A DNA stretch of 64,000 bases from Oligoflexus sp. (GCF_035712445.1 NZ_DASTAT010000013.1:28237-92236); one strand, 5' to 3'. Shown: positions 45,340-55,193, counted from the first letter of the stretch. Made by a program: numbers and translations. Notes: generated from the letters alone by a model not told the origin.

Positions 45340-46269
45340 ATGATTGAAGTTCGTTCGATCAGCAAGTTTTACGGCAACAAACGAGCGGTCGAGAACCTGA
45401 GTTTCACTATCAAGGATGGTGAGATCGTCGGTCTTCTGGGTCTGAACGGAGCCGGAAAAAGTACGATTCTCAAGGTGCTCGGTTGCTTCCTGGTCCCCTC
45501 CCGCGGTGATGCGCGTATCGGCGGTTACTCGGTCCTTGAGGCCCCGGATGATGTGCGGCGCATGATTGGTTATCTTCCCGACACGCCCCCTCTCTACAAC
45601 GAGATGACCACCCGCGATTACCTGCACTTTGTCGCGCGCCTCAAAAACGTGTCGCGCGACCAGGTCCCGGCTTTCGTCGATGAAGCCATGAACAAGACCA
45701 ACCTGCATGAAGTCTCGGACGTGCGCCTCGGCGAGCTGTCGCACGGTTTCCGGCAGCGCGTGGGGATTGCCCAGGCCCTGGTGCATAAACCGCGGGTCTT
45801 GATTCTCGATGAACCCATCAACGGTCTCGATCCCATCCAGATCGTCGAAATGCGCGATATGATCCTGTCCCTGAAAGGCCAGCATACCGTAATTCTTTCC
45901 AGTCACATCCTGTCGGAAATCACCAAGACCTGCGACCGCATCCTGGTCATAGATCGCGGCCGTCTGGTCGCCGAAGGTTCTGAGACCCAGCTGCGCGGCG
46001 AGGTCAAACAGAATCTGGAAGTGCGGATCGAACTGGAGGCCTTCGATGATCGCGTCCGCGAAGCTCTCAGGGCCGTGCCCGGCGTCCTTGAAATCAAGGA
46101 AAATCGAAGGAACGGCCTGTTCCTCGATGTTCAATGCGCCAGTGATATTCGTGGCGAACTCGCCAAGGCCGTGGTGCAGTCCGGTGGGCGTCTTCTGGCA
46201 CTTGGGAAGAAGGAAGCGGAACTGGAAACGCTGTTCCTCAAACTGATCAAAAGCGATGGAGCAAGCTGA
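45340..46269 (+). CDS. gldA: GldA-like ABC transporter ATPase
   Basis: About 309 residues, ATG 45340 with AAGGA eight bases upstream. Walker A GLNGAGKST, signature LSHGFRQRVGIAQAL, Walker B VLILDEPINGLDP and ILSSHILSEI are present, followed by an extra C-terminal domain as in GldA/CcmA-type drug-exporter ATPases. It drives the permease encoded next, which starts on the base overlapping the stop (TGATG). The Gld name rests on the conserved gene order and does not prove gliding. Confidence 0.8.
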   Translation: MIEVRSISKFYGNKRAVENLSFTIKDGEIVGLLGLNGAGKSTILKVLGCFLVPSRGDARIGGYSVLEAPDDVRRMIGYLPDTPPLYNEMTTRDYLHFVARLKNVSRDQVPAFVDEAMNKTNLHEVSDVRLGELSHGFRQRVGIAQALVHKPRVLILDEPINGLDPIQIVEMRDMILSLKGQHTVILSSHILSEITKTCDRILVIDRGRLVAEGSETQLRGEVKQNLEVRIELEAFDDRVREALRAVPGVLEIKENRRNGLFLDVQCASDIRGELAKAVVQSGGRLLALGKKEAELETLFLKLIKSDGAS

Positions 46270-46997
46270 TGAATAAAATATGGCTGATCGCGCGAAGGGA
46301 ACTTGGCGCTTATTTCACCACCTGGATGGGTTACATCATCGTCTGTTTCGCCCTCTTGCTCGATGGCGTCTTCTTCAACGTCTATGCGATCGGGGACGAG
46401 GCGAAACTGTCCAGCGAGGTTCTGCGCGACTTCTTTTTCATCAGCTCGGGTATCGGCATGGTCGCGGCCGTGTTCTTGGCCATGCGGCTTTTGGCTGAAG
46501 AAAAGCAGACGGGAACCATCGTGCTTTTCTATACCTCGCCGCTGAGCGAAAGACAGCTGGTCTATGGCAAATTCCTTTCCGCCTTTGTCATGTTCCTCAT
46601 TTTACAGGTTCTGAGCATCTACCTGCCGAGCCTTATTTTCCTGGAAGGCAAGGTTTCCCTGGGGCACATGGCTGCCGGCTACCTGGGCGTTACGCTGCTC
46701 GGCGCGGGTGTTCTGGCGATTTCCCTTTTCGCTTCGGTGATTTCGCCTAACCAGCTGATTGCCGGTATCACGGCTGCGGCCTTCACTGTTTTCTTCCTCG
46801 TCATGTGGCTGCTCTCCTATCGCGTGGATGAACCCTTCCGCGAAATCTTCTCCTATATGTCGATTCACAACCAGCGCTTCAGCCCTTTCATGAACGGCAT
46901 CCTGCACACCCGTGATGTTGTCTATTACGCGAGTCTTATCTTCTTCTTTCTGGAATGTTCCATCAAATCGCTTGAGACACGGAGGTTGCAAGGCTAA
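46269..46997 (+). CDS. gldF: GldF-like ABC-2 permease
   Basis: 242 residues with six hydrophobic helices and the ABC-2 pattern LLAEEKQTGTIVLFYTSPLSERQLVYGKFLSA near residue 80. It pairs with the upstream ATPase and the downstream GldG-like protein. Start and stop overlap both neighbours by one base, which suggests tight coupling. Confidence 0.82.
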   Translation: MNKIWLIARRELGAYFTTWMGYIIVCFALLLDGVFFNVYAIGDEAKLSSEVLRDFFFISSGIGMVAAVFLAMRLLAEEKQTGTIVLFYTSPLSERQLVYGKFLSAFVMFLILQVLSIYLPSLIFLEGKVSLGHMAAGYLGVTLLGAGVLAISLFASVISPNQLIAGITAAAFTVFFLVMWLLSYRVDEPFREIFSYMSIHNQRFSPFMNGILHTRDVVYYASLIFFFLECSIKSLETRRLQG

Positions 46998-48835
46998 TGA
47001 ATCAACTTCGCGCGCTACGCATCCCGCTTTTTCTATTGGGACTCGCTCTGATCTTCATCGCCGAGCGTTATCTGAAAACCTACGATTCGTATAAGCTTGC
47101 GGTCATCATCGGCGTCCTGGTCGCCCTGATTCCCATGGCCCTGACTTTTCTTTTCATGCAGAAGGCCAAAAGCGACGGGCTTGAGGCCGAAAGTCAGTCC
47201 TGGAAACTCGTCCTGGGCTGGAAGATCCTGACCATGGTCGGGGTCGGTCTCTTCTATGTGTATAAGCTGACCCTTGATACCAGCATGAATCCCGATACGC
47301 TGGGTCAGAAGGCCCTTCTGGTCCTTTTTTTGACCAGCCTTTTCCTGGGGCTTTTCATGGGACTCGGCGTGGAATTCAGCCATCGAATGAATGGCACGGG
47401 TGAAAACGCCGAGCCCAAGCGCCTTGGTTATTCGGCAAAGATCTGGCTCAGCATCGGCTTTCTCTTCCTCGGCATGTTTGCCCTGAACTATGGGGCCGCG
47501 AAGCAGGATAAGGTCTTCGATCTTTCCTATTTCAAAAGCACAAAACCCGGTGAGGCCACGCTGAATGCGGTGGCTTCCCTGGATGCTCCTGTGCGCACCG
47601 GCGTTTTCTTTGCCAAGGATAGCGAAGTCGCCTCCTTCGTACGTGAGTATCTTGAAATCCTGTCCAAGAAAAACAGCAACCTGAAGCTTGAATTCTACGA
47701 CAAGGACTTCTATCCGACCCAGGCCGAGGAATTCAAGGTTTCCAAAAACGGCCAGATCGTGCTCCTGAGGGACGGCAAGCGGCAGAGGATCGACCTCGGT
47801 GATAAGCTGGAAAATGCCCGCAAAAAACTCCGCACGCTGGACGCCCAGTTTCAGAAGGCGCTTCTGCAGCTCGTTTCCAACCAGGGCGCGATCTATTTCA
47901 CATCCTCCCATGGGGAAATGGGCTGGGGCATAGATCGTCACAGTCCCTTGCGTTCACTCAGCAACCTCGAAAAGATCCTCCGTTCCCAGAACCTCGCACC
48001 GAAGACCCTGTCGAGTCTTTTCGATGCGATTCCCGAAGACGCCGAAGCCGTGGCTGTGGTGGGGGCAACGGCAGCCTTTACCAAGGAGGAAGTGCAGACA
48101 CTGCGCGATTATCTGAATCGCGGCGGCAAGATCCTGATGGCCCTGGATGTGGATTCGGCCGGTGAGCAGGCCGAGGAAACAGTCATCGCTGATCAGAATG
48201 AACTCCAGACGCTTCTGACAGAAGTCGGCATTCAGTTCCGCAAAGAACGCCTGGCCAACGACCGTGACTTCGTGCGTTCCACGCGGCAGAAATTCGACCG
48301 GGCCCTGATCTTCACCAATCTCTTCGGCAGCCATGAATCGGTCTCCACCCTGACGCGGAACGATGAGAAGCTGAACATCCTGGCCTTGAATTCCGGCTAT
48401 TTGGTTGTGGAGAGCGGCAGCAACGCCTGGCATCCTGTGGCCACGATCATGAGCCTGCGCAGCACCTTTATTGATGCCAACAAGAACTTTGAGTACGATC
48501 CCAATGAGGTTCGCGGATCCTATCCTCTGGCCGCAGCGGCAGAAAAAGCCGCAGCCGATGGCAAAAAGTCCCGCATTCTGGTCTTCGCCGATTCGAGCAT
48601 GCTGTCCGATCCTCCCCTTTATTACAACGGGAACCAGTGGATGGCGCTCGATGCCTTCCGCTGGCTGACGGACCGCATGAATACCGCGGGCGCTTTGGAA
48701 TCCGAAGAGGACGTTCGCATTCAGCATTCAAAAAGCCGGGAGCTGGTCGTTTTCCATAGCTCCATCTACATCGCGCCTATTCTGATTCTGATACTTGGAT
48801 TTATCGTCAATCGTCGCAAGAAAGGCCGCACATGA
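46997..48835 (+). CDS. gldG: GldG-like ABC auxiliary protein
   Basis: 612 residues. Four N-terminal helices (about residues 8-130) and one more near 155-170 are followed by a large periplasmic ABC_transp_aux-type domain with LVSNQGAIYFTSSHGEMGWG and TLRDYLNRGGKILMALDVDS. A C-terminal helix precedes RRKKGRT. GldG works with GldA and GldF in gliding or secretion in Bacteroidetes; homologues are also found in other phyla. The stop overlaps the next start by four bases. Confidence 0.78.
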   Translation: MNQLRALRIPLFLLGLALIFIAERYLKTYDSYKLAVIIGVLVALIPMALTFLFMQKAKSDGLEAESQSWKLVLGWKILTMVGVGLFYVYKLTLDTSMNPDTLGQKALLVLFLTSLFLGLFMGLGVEFSHRMNGTGENAEPKRLGYSAKIWLSIGFLFLGMFALNYGAAKQDKVFDLSYFKSTKPGEATLNAVASLDAPVRTGVFFAKDSEVASFVREYLEILSKKNSNLKLEFYDKDFYPTQAEEFKVSKNGQIVLLRDGKRQRIDLGDKLENARKKLRTLDAQFQKALLQLVSNQGAIYFTSSHGEMGWGIDRHSPLRSLSNLEKILRSQNLAPKTLSSLFDAIPEDAEAVAVVGATAAFTKEEVQTLRDYLNRGGKILMALDVDSAGEQAEETVIADQNELQTLLTEVGIQFRKERLANDRDFVRSTRQKFDRALIFTNLFGSHESVSTLTRNDEKLNILALNSGYLVVESGSNAWHPVATIMSLRSTFIDANKNFEYDPNEVRGSYPLAAAAEKAAADGKKSRILVFADSSMLSDPPLYYNGNQWMALDAFRWLTDRMNTAGALESEEDVRIQHSKSRELVVFHSSIYIAPILILILGFIVNRRKKGRT

Positions 48836-49794
48836 GAGTCAAAATCATACCCTATGTGGCGTTTTTCATAGCGTCCCTGGCCTTTGCCTGGTTTGCATCG
48901 CGGCCCACAGTGAACAGCGAGAGCGTGGGCAAGGAGTGGATCAGCGTATCCAAGGAAGCCCTGAAAAAGATCGTCTATACCGATGAAAATGGAACAGTGG
49001 AACTGAGCAAGGACAGCAAGGTCCCGGATGCGTTCTGGATCAACAGCGAGGAAAAAAAGGCAGAAGGTCCTAATGATGTCAGGGTCAAGGATCGCTACCT
49101 CGTCGGGGATCGGATCAAGGAGGTTCTGGCCGAACTCACTCCTTTCCGGGTGGAAAAGCAGATCGGTGAAGCGGGAAAAGTGAACCTGGCTGACTTTGGC
49201 CTGGATAAGCCCACGGGAACCTTTGAGGTTCATTATGGGGACGGCAAGGTCTTCACGCTTCTGATGGGGAAACGCAGTTTCCAGTCGCCCACGGTCTTTG
49301 CGCTGGATAAGGACAAGAATCTTGTGATCCTGGTCCAGCGCAAACTCATGAGCATGCTCGAGAAACCCAAGTCCCGCATGGCGATGTCGAAGCCCTTCAG
49401 CTTCGCCGAGGATGCTGTCGCTCGTGTTTATGTGACCCAGGACGGCAAGGAGTGGCGCTTCTTCCGCAAAAACCAGGGTTCGGAACAGATCTGGTATCCG
49501 GAAGCCAAGGATAAACCCAGCGAGGCTTTCCGCAACTGGATTGACAAGGTTCTGAAGCTGCGCGTCGAAGGCTATCCGCAGGATTCCGAGCTGGATGCTT
49601 TGCAGAAACTGACGCCGAAATTCACGCTGGCCCTGAAAAGCGAGCGCACGGATTTTGATACCTGGTCCATTTTGGAAGAAAGCGGGGCCACCCCTCGCTA
49701 CTGGCTCAAGGCCGGTCAGCTGCCTGTTCCGGTTCTTATTGATGCCACCAAGGTCCCTGTTCTTCTCAATGATATGAAAGCGTTCCTGCAGTAA
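48832..49794 (+). CDS. DUF4340 protein
   Basis: 320 residues. One N-terminal helix (IIPYVAFFIASLAFAWFAS) is followed by repeats of the DUF4340 type (KVNLADFGLDKPTGTFEVHYGDGKVFTLLMGKRS). DUF4340 proteins are commonly encoded directly after gldG-like genes and probably form the periplasmic part of the complex. It is the last gene of this operon, with a hairpin after its stop. Confidence 0.8.
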   Translation: MRVKIIPYVAFFIASLAFAWFASRPTVNSESVGKEWISVSKEALKKIVYTDENGTVELSKDSKVPDAFWINSEEKKAEGPNDVRVKDRYLVGDRIKEVLAELTPFRVEKQIGEAGKVNLADFGLDKPTGTFEVHYGDGKVFTLLMGKRSFQSPTVFALDKDKNLVILVQRKLMSMLEKPKSRMAMSKPFSFAEDAVARVYVTQDGKEWRFFRKNQGSEQIWYPEAKDKPSEAFRNWIDKVLKLRVEGYPQDSELDALQKLTPKFTLALKSERTDFDTWSILEESGATPRYWLKAGQLPVPVLIDATKVPVLLNDMKAFLQ

Positions 49795-49803
49795 AAGCTC
49801 TGT

Positions 49804-49833
49804 CCAGAGCGGCCCATCCGAGGTCCGCTCTGG
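49804..49833 (+). terminator. Hairpin after the Gld operon
   Basis: CCAGAGCGG / CCGCTCTGG (9 bp, 12-base loop) lies ten bases after the DUF4340 stop. No U-tract follows. Confidence 0.4.
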
Positions 49834-49876
49834 CCCACCCGGCAAAGATTTCACCCGCGGTCGCCTCCCCGCCACA

Positions 49877-49906
49877 TTGAATGCTGAAGACAGCGTGTGT
49901 TAGAAT
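49877..49906 (+). promoter_or_regulatory. Possible sigma70-type promoter of flagellin
   Basis: TTGAAT (49877-49882) and TAGAAT (49901-49906) are separated by 18 bases, leaving a leader of about 90 bases before the flagellin ATG. No match to the sigma28 (TAAA / GCCGATAA) or sigma54 (GG-N10-GC) consensus was found upstream. Confidence 0.4.
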
Positions 49907-50000
49907 AAAAAAGAGCAGCCATCATTTTCAAAGAATGCATATGCTGTCGAGTTCTGTCACTCGAAGGGCTTTCCTTTGGAGTGCTTCGGAGGGGTAATTC

Positions 50001-50846
50001 ATGGGTTTGCGGATCGCGACCAACGTCTCTTCGCTTACTTCTCAAAGACATTTGATCAACACCCGACGGTTACTCGATCGTTCCTTGGAACGACTGTCGA
50101 GTGGTTATCGCATCAACAAAGCAGGCGATGATGCAGCCGGTCTTGCGATCTCAGAAAAACTGCGCGCCAAAACCCGTGGTCTGATCCAGGCGCAGCGTAA
50201 CGCGTCGGATGGTATCTCTCTGATCCAGGTTGCGGAAGGTGGTCTTGAAGAAATTCAGAACATCCTGGTTCGTCTGCGCGAACTCGGTGTCCAGGCCGCA
50301 TCGGATACGATCGGTGCCCAGGAACGCCGCTATCTGAACGAGGAATATCAGTCCCTGAAGGAAGAAGTGGACCGGATCGCCAACGTTACTGAATTCAACG
50401 GCACTGTGCTGTTGGATGGTACCGGCGGATCGCTCGACTTCCAGGTGAACACCGGGGGTCTCAACCTTCTGGGCGTCGACCGGATTTCCTTTGATGCCTT
50501 CAAATCCGATGTGAACTCGGACAAGCTGGGTCTTGAAGAACTCTCGATTGATACCAAGGTCAACGCGCAGCGCTCCTTGAGCATCATCGACAACGCGATC
50601 GAGGACGTGTCTTCGATCCGCGGTGAACTCGGTGCGATCGACAACCGCCTTTCCTCCACGATTCGAAACCTCTCCGTTTCGATCGAAAACCTGACCGCCG
50701 CCAACTCGCGGATCAAGGATGTGGACGTGGCGCTGGAAACATCGGAACTGACGCGAAACAATATCCTCATGCAGGCCGGTACATCCGTCCTTCAGCAGGC
50801 CAACTCGATTCCGAAGATGGCGTTGACGCTGCTGCAGAATACGTAA
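50001..50846 (+). CDS. fliC: Flagellin
   Basis: 281 residues, the structural filament protein. The N-terminal D0/D1 pattern is LTSQRHLINTRRLLDRSLERLSSGYRINKAGDDAAGLAISEKLRA and the C-terminal pattern NILMQAGTSVLQQANSIPKMALTLLQN. Only about 100 residues separate the conserved ends, so the variable D2/D3 domains are missing, giving a thin filament subunit. GGAGGGG lies before the ATG. fliD and fliS follow after an opposite-strand gene. Confidence 0.95.
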   Translation: MGLRIATNVSSLTSQRHLINTRRLLDRSLERLSSGYRINKAGDDAAGLAISEKLRAKTRGLIQAQRNASDGISLIQVAEGGLEEIQNILVRLRELGVQAASDTIGAQERRYLNEEYQSLKEEVDRIANVTEFNGTVLLDGTGGSLDFQVNTGGLNLLGVDRISFDAFKSDVNSDKLGLEELSIDTKVNAQRSLSIIDNAIEDVSSIRGELGAIDNRLSSTIRNLSVSIENLTAANSRIKDVDVALETSELTRNNILMQAGTSVLQQANSIPKMALTLLQNT

Positions 50847-50865
50847 CTGGCTTCGTTTGGTTCCT

Positions 50866-51789
50866 TCAGATCGAATCCAAGCCCCAGATGAAGAGCTGAT
50901 TCAGCTCTTTTTCTTTTCCTTCCGCCAAAGGTTTCATCAAAGCCATCGGCACGGCCTCCACAGCCGAAGCCTGGGCGAGTATCGCCTGATGCAGCGCCGG
51001 TTTCAATTCCCCCGGTGTCAGCAGCATGCACTGCGGCAGCTCCTGTTCCTTTCTCACATATTGCACAAGGTCCAAAAGGTAGGCGGCGTCCGCGCAGCCC
51101 CATTCATGGATCACGCCCATCATATCGTAGCCTTTGCCGATCAACGCAAAGGCCACGACATCGGCCGTTTCATAAGCCACATAAAGACTGATCCAGGGAA
51201 TTTCGAGCATACGGCGGAATTCCGCAAGGCTTCGCTCCAGCGTCATCGACACTTTCGGTTTCAGCTTTTGAAGCTGCGCGAGCAGTTCGTCGGTAATCCC
51301 CTGCAAATCCATCCGCACAAGGCGGGCCGCGGTCTTCGCCTTGCTGCCCGAACGCGGCTCCAGAAAATGAAAGTGGTATTCCTGTCCCACTGACACGTAG
51401 CCCAGCTTCTGATAGAATGAAGTCAGGTCGCTCCACAAAAATAAAGCCTGCATACGGTTTTTTTGTGCGACTTCTTCCACAGCTGTCAGAAGACTGCGCA
51501 TATGGCCATGACCTCGAAAGCGAGGATCCGTGGCGACGTTGCCCACCAGCCCAATCAGGAACTGCTCCTGCCCCAAGGCATTGATGACCTTGCGCGGCCA
51601 TAAATTGGCGTGGGAACAGAGTTGATTTTGAAAGTCATGGCAGTAGCTATAACTCTGACCTTCCGGAGCCAGCACGATGGGATATTCCTGCTCGATCGGA
51701 AAAGGCAAGGGGTCTGGCCGCAAGCACTCTTGCAAAAGTTGATTGCGATGCTGAAAATGGATTGGTTCTTTCGGGTGATAAAGACTCAT
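50866..51789 (-). CDS. GNAT acetyltransferase inside the flagellar cluster
   Basis: 307 residues on the opposite strand between fliC and fliD. The acetyl-CoA motif is LVGNVATDPRFRGHGHMRSLL, followed by FYQKLGYVSVGQ. The C-terminal half is unrecognised but contains a second half-GNAT-like arrangement. Acetylation of a flagellar protein or glycan is conceivable from position alone; no direct evidence. Confidence 0.75.
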   Translation of the reverse strand: MSLYHPKEPIHFQHRNQLLQECLRPDPLPFPIEQEYPIVLAPEGQSYSYCHDFQNQLCSHANLWPRKVINALGQEQFLIGLVGNVATDPRFRGHGHMRSLLTAVEEVAQKNRMQALFLWSDLTSFYQKLGYVSVGQEYHFHFLEPRSGSKAKTAARLVRMDLQGITDELLAQLQKLKPKVSMTLERSLAEFRRMLEIPWISLYVAYETADVVAFALIGKGYDMMGVIHEWGCADAAYLLDLVQYVRKEQELPQCMLLTPGELKPALHQAILAQASAVEAVPMALMKPLAEGKEKELNQLFIWGLDSI

Positions 51790-51825
51790 CGTTTTTCATT
51801 TCCAGTCAAATAAGGGGGAATGCTC

Positions 51826-53184
51826 ATGGGTGTTCGCAGCATGCCGGGCGCGACCACAGGCCTCTTCGACCCTAAGATTGTAGAGGGTTTGATCGAGGTT
51901 GAAAAGCTGCCGATTGAGACGGCCAAAAAGCGCCGGGAAACGGTGGATACCGAACGAAGCGAATTCAAAAAATTGATCGACATGGTCAATGGTTTGGATG
52001 GCGCTTTAAACAAGATCAAAACCAAGACCGACTTTTACAAGATGAAGGTCGAGTCCTCCCACCCGGATATCCTCGACGGCACCGTTTCGGGTTTTTCCCT
52101 TCCTGGAAGCTACGAATTTGAAGTGCGCGGCCTTGCGAAGTCGGAAAAGGAACTGGCCTATGGTTTCCCCGACAAGGATCAAACCCCGGTCGGCTTCGGT
52201 TATCTCGTGATCGAGCGGGAAGGGGAGGATGACCTGGATATCACCGTCGAACCAGGATCGACGCTGCAGGACGTCGCCCAGGCTATCAATGAGGCCGATG
52301 GCGGCGTCAAGGCCATGGTGATTAACACCAAATACATGCCTGATCCCTATCGTCTTCTGGTGGTCAGCGAAAAATCCGGCAAGGAATCCAAGATCCGAAT
52401 CGACGAGGATACGACCTTCCTCGAATTCAAAGAGCAGGTGGTGGGCCGTAACCTGGATGTCCTCTTCGAGGATGTGCCGGTCACGGATGAAACCAATAAC
52501 CTGAAAGAACTGGTCGATGGCGTGGTCTTCAACGTCAAGCGTTCCGAGCCTGGCACGCGCGTTCAGGTCCAGATCAACTTCGATGTCGATCTAACGATGG
52601 AAGCGATCGTCGGCTTCGTCGAAAAGTACAACGAGATTTCGAAGTTCATCAACGGCCAGTTTCAGGTCGATGCCAAGACGGGTCGAGCCGGCATTCTTGC
52701 CGGCGACGGCACAATTAAAACGGTCATGAGAAATTTAAGAAGCGCCATGGCCGATCCCGTATATAGCCAAGGCAAATACCGATCTTTGGCGGATATTGGC
52801 ATTACGACCAACCCCAAAACGGGTGAGCTGGACTTCAACGAGACTAAAGTTAAGGCGGCTCTTACCGAAGATTACGAAGGTGTTGCCAAGGTCTTCATTC
52901 GGGGCAAGGATTCGATGGGGATTGCAGCACGCCTCGCTGATCAGGTGAAAGCTTTGCGTGATGCTCAGAACGGTATCCTGAAGAGTCGGACAAGGGCCCT
53001 CGATAACATCATCAAGGACCAGGACCAAGGGATTGCAAGGAAAGAGCAGCAGGCGGCCCGGAAGGCAGAATCGATAAAGAGAAGGTTTACGAGCCTCGAA
53101 TCAACACTTTCCGGGATGAAGGCCCAAGGCGATTTTCTCGCGCAGCGGTTTGCGGCGAATAACAATAATAACAACAACGGGTAA
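51826..53184 (+). CDS. fliD: Flagellar cap protein (hook-associated protein 2)
   Basis: About 452 residues. The N-terminal segment (GLFDPKIVEGLIEVEKLPIETAKKRRETV) and C-terminal coiled part (IIKDQDQGIARKEQQAARKAESIKRRFTSLESTLSGMKAQGDFLAQRF) match FliD, which caps the growing filament and helps fold flagellin. The ATG at 51820 has its site one base away, so ATG 51826 is used. The tail ends in seven Asn residues before a Gly. fliS follows after 14 bases. Confidence 0.9.
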   Translation: MGVRSMPGATTGLFDPKIVEGLIEVEKLPIETAKKRRETVDTERSEFKKLIDMVNGLDGALNKIKTKTDFYKMKVESSHPDILDGTVSGFSLPGSYEFEVRGLAKSEKELAYGFPDKDQTPVGFGYLVIEREGEDDLDITVEPGSTLQDVAQAINEADGGVKAMVINTKYMPDPYRLLVVSEKSGKESKIRIDEDTTFLEFKEQVVGRNLDVLFEDVPVTDETNNLKELVDGVVFNVKRSEPGTRVQVQINFDVDLTMEAIVGFVEKYNEISKFINGQFQVDAKTGRAGILAGDGTIKTVMRNLRSAMADPVYSQGKYRSLADIGITTNPKTGELDFNETKVKAALTEDYEGVAKVFIRGKDSMGIAARLADQVKALRDAQNGILKSRTRALDNIIKDQDQGIARKEQQAARKAESIKRRFTSLESTLSGMKAQGDFLAQRFAANNNNNNNG

Positions 53185-53198
53185 GGAGCTGCTTCAAG

Positions 53199-53711
53199 AT
53201 GAACAATCCCTACAAAGCCTATCAGAAGACCCAGATTACGACGGCCAGTCGTGAAAAGGTCCTCCTCATGCTCTATGAAGGAGCCATTCGCTTTGTGAAG
53301 CACGCTGAAGTCGCCATGCTCGATAAGAAAATCGCCGAAAAAGGCAAGCAGATCAGCAAAGCCACCGCAATCATCTCCGAACTGATGGCCACCCTCGACT
53401 TCAAAGTCGGCGGTCAGCTGGCGGTTGATCTGGAAAACCTCTATGTGTTCATGATCGACAAGCTGATCGAAGGCAATATCAATAATGATGTGGAATGCCT
53501 GCGCACAGTCGAAGGCCTGCTTCGCACGCTTTATACAGCGTGGCAGGACGTTGTGGAAAATCCTCGTCCCGACGGCGTTCCTTCTCCAAAACTGCAGCCG
53601 GAAGAATACAAGAAGTGGGTGGAAGCCAACGGCAATCCCCAGATGAAAGCCGGTGCGAATCAGGACGCGAGTGCTGGAAATCACCAGCAAAAGATGAAGT
53701 TTACAGCCTAA
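53199..53711 (+). CDS. fliS: Flagellin export chaperone
   Basis: 170 residues. The FliS pattern begins YKAYQKTQITTASREKVLLMLYEGAIRFVKHAE and has the four-helix bundle layout (YVFMIDKLIEGNINNDVECLRTVEGLLRTLYTAWQDV). FliS binds the flagellin C-terminus before export. The last 45 residues are an added polar tail (LQPEEYKKWVEANGNPQ... NHQQKMKF) not seen in the short family members. Confidence 0.92.
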   Translation: MNNPYKAYQKTQITTASREKVLLMLYEGAIRFVKHAEVAMLDKKIAEKGKQISKATAIISELMATLDFKVGGQLAVDLENLYVFMIDKLIEGNINNDVECLRTVEGLLRTLYTAWQDVVENPRPDGVPSPKLQPEEYKKWVEANGNPQMKAGANQDASAGNHQQKMKFTA

Positions 53712-53724
53712 AAAAAACCCCTCG

Positions 53725-53748
53725 GCCCCGGTATGAAAATGCCGGGGC
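53725..53748 (+). terminator. Terminator after fliS
   Basis: GCCCCGG / CCGGGGC (7 GC pairs, 10-base loop) lies 14 bases after the stop, followed by TATTCTG. A-rich sequence precedes the stem. Confidence 0.6.
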
Positions 53749-53873
53749 TATTCTGCCCATCACGCCCCCGATGTATGTCTTTTTTCAACAATCCTCCGGA
53801 CTGAAACCTGCGTGTTAATCTGAATAAGAATCGAGACTCGTTATGAGTGCGATCGTCTTTCAGAGGGGGTTCT

Positions 53874-55193
53874 ATGGCTATATCTCAGGCGCTGTACACT
53901 GGAGTCACGGGTATGTCCGTCATGTCTGACAGCATGGCTGTCGTGGCGAACAACCTGGCGAATGCCAACGCCAAGGGTTTTAAATACGACAGGGTGGAAT
54001 TCGATGACCTTCTGTCTTTGGACCTTGGGAGCTCCGCAGGACAAGCGCAATTGGGTCGTGGTGCTCGCTTGAGCCGCGTGCGTGCCATTCACACGCAAGG
54101 TGGTTTGTCCGTCACCGATCGTCTTACGGATATGGCTGTTCAGGGTAACGGCTTCTTCGTGGTGAATAACCCGAAAGGCGAGAAGCAGGAAGCCGGCGGA
54201 CTTTTCTATACCCGCGTCGGTTCCTTCAACTTTGATAAGGACGGTTACCTGTCGGATGCGACGGGCGGCCGTTTGCAGGGCTATGAAGCGGATCAGGACG
54301 GAGTGCTTTCCACCAAGCTCACCGACGTGCGCATCGTGACGAACAACATTCCCCCCAAAGGCACCGACAAGGTGGTGATGAACCTCAACCTCGACTCGCG
54401 CGAAGAACCCTTGCCGGTTGATTTTGATATCAATAATCCAGTCAAGACTTCCAACTTCAACACCACAGTGAATATCTTCGATAGTCATGGCACCAAGCAT
54501 GCGATGACCACTTACTTCCGCCGTGTGGCCGATGATGAGGGCATTTCCTGGGAATGGCATGCGACCGTCGATGGCAAGGAAGTCACCGATGCCGATGGCG
54601 CCAAGATCAAGGAAATCGCCAGCGGTACCGTGAAATTCGATCCTAAAGGCAATCTGCTGGAAGAAACCTATAACGAGTCCAGCGCCAACTTCAATAAGGG
54701 CGCTGTGCCGGATCAGAAGATCCTGATCGACTTCGGCAAGAACATGGGTTCGGAAGAAGGCAACGGCGTCGGCGCTTCGAGCTCCACCGCGTCCTCGTCC
54801 ATCACCGTGTTCCATAGTCAGAACGGTTATGAATCGGGCAACATCAAATCCCTTAAGATCGACCTGGATGGCAAGATCAAAGGTTATTACACCAACGGTA
54901 TCGAACGCATCCTCGGTTCGTTTGCCCTGGCGACCTTTGAAAACCAGGACGGACTGATGAAAGCCGGCCGCAACCAGTTCTATGCGACCAATGACTCAGG
55001 CTCACCACGCATCGGCACGCCGCAGTCCGGCGTTCGCGGTTCCATCTATGCTTCGACTTTGGAAGAATCGAACGTGGATATGGCCCAGCAGTTCGTGGAG
55101 ATGATCCGGAGTCAGCGTGGATTCCAGGCCAACTCCCGTTCCATCACCACAACCGACAGCATGATCGAGGAAGTGGTGAACATGAAACGCTAA
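53874..55193 (+). CDS. flgE: Flagellar hook protein
   Basis: About 439 residues from ATG 53874 (AGAGGGGG upstream). The N-terminus SQALYTGVTGMSVMSDSMAVVANNLANANAKGFKYDRVEF and the C-terminus ESNVDMAQQFVEMIRSQRGFQANSRSITTTDSMIEEVVNMKR are those of hook/rod axial proteins; the length and domain layout point to FlgE. It is a separate unit from fliD-fliS. No flgD or fliK lies in the window. Confidence 0.88.
   Translation: MAISQALYTGVTGMSVMSDSMAVVANNLANANAKGFKYDRVEFDDLLSLDLGSSAGQAQLGRGARLSRVRAIHTQGGLSVTDRLTDMAVQGNGFFVVNNPKGEKQEAGGLFYTRVGSFNFDKDGYLSDATGGRLQGYEADQDGVLSTKLTDVRIVTNNIPPKGTDKVVMNLNLDSREEPLPVDFDINNPVKTSNFNTTVNIFDSHGTKHAMTTYFRRVADDEGISWEWHATVDGKEVTDADGAKIKEIASGTVKFDPKGNLLEETYNESSANFNKGAVPDQKILIDFGKNMGSEEGNGVGASSSTASSSITVFHSQNGYESGNIKSLKIDLDGKIKGYYTNGIERILGSFALATFENQDGLMKAGRNQFYATNDSGSPRIGTPQSGVRGSIYASTLEESNVDMAQQFVEMIRSQRGFQANSRSITTTDSMIEEVVNMKR

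Noticed and set aside
49795-50000. Sigma28 or sigma54 promoter before flagellin
   Set aside because: The best GG...GC pair (49831-49842) has a spacing of 10 rather than 12 and no TAAA/GCCGATAA pair is present.
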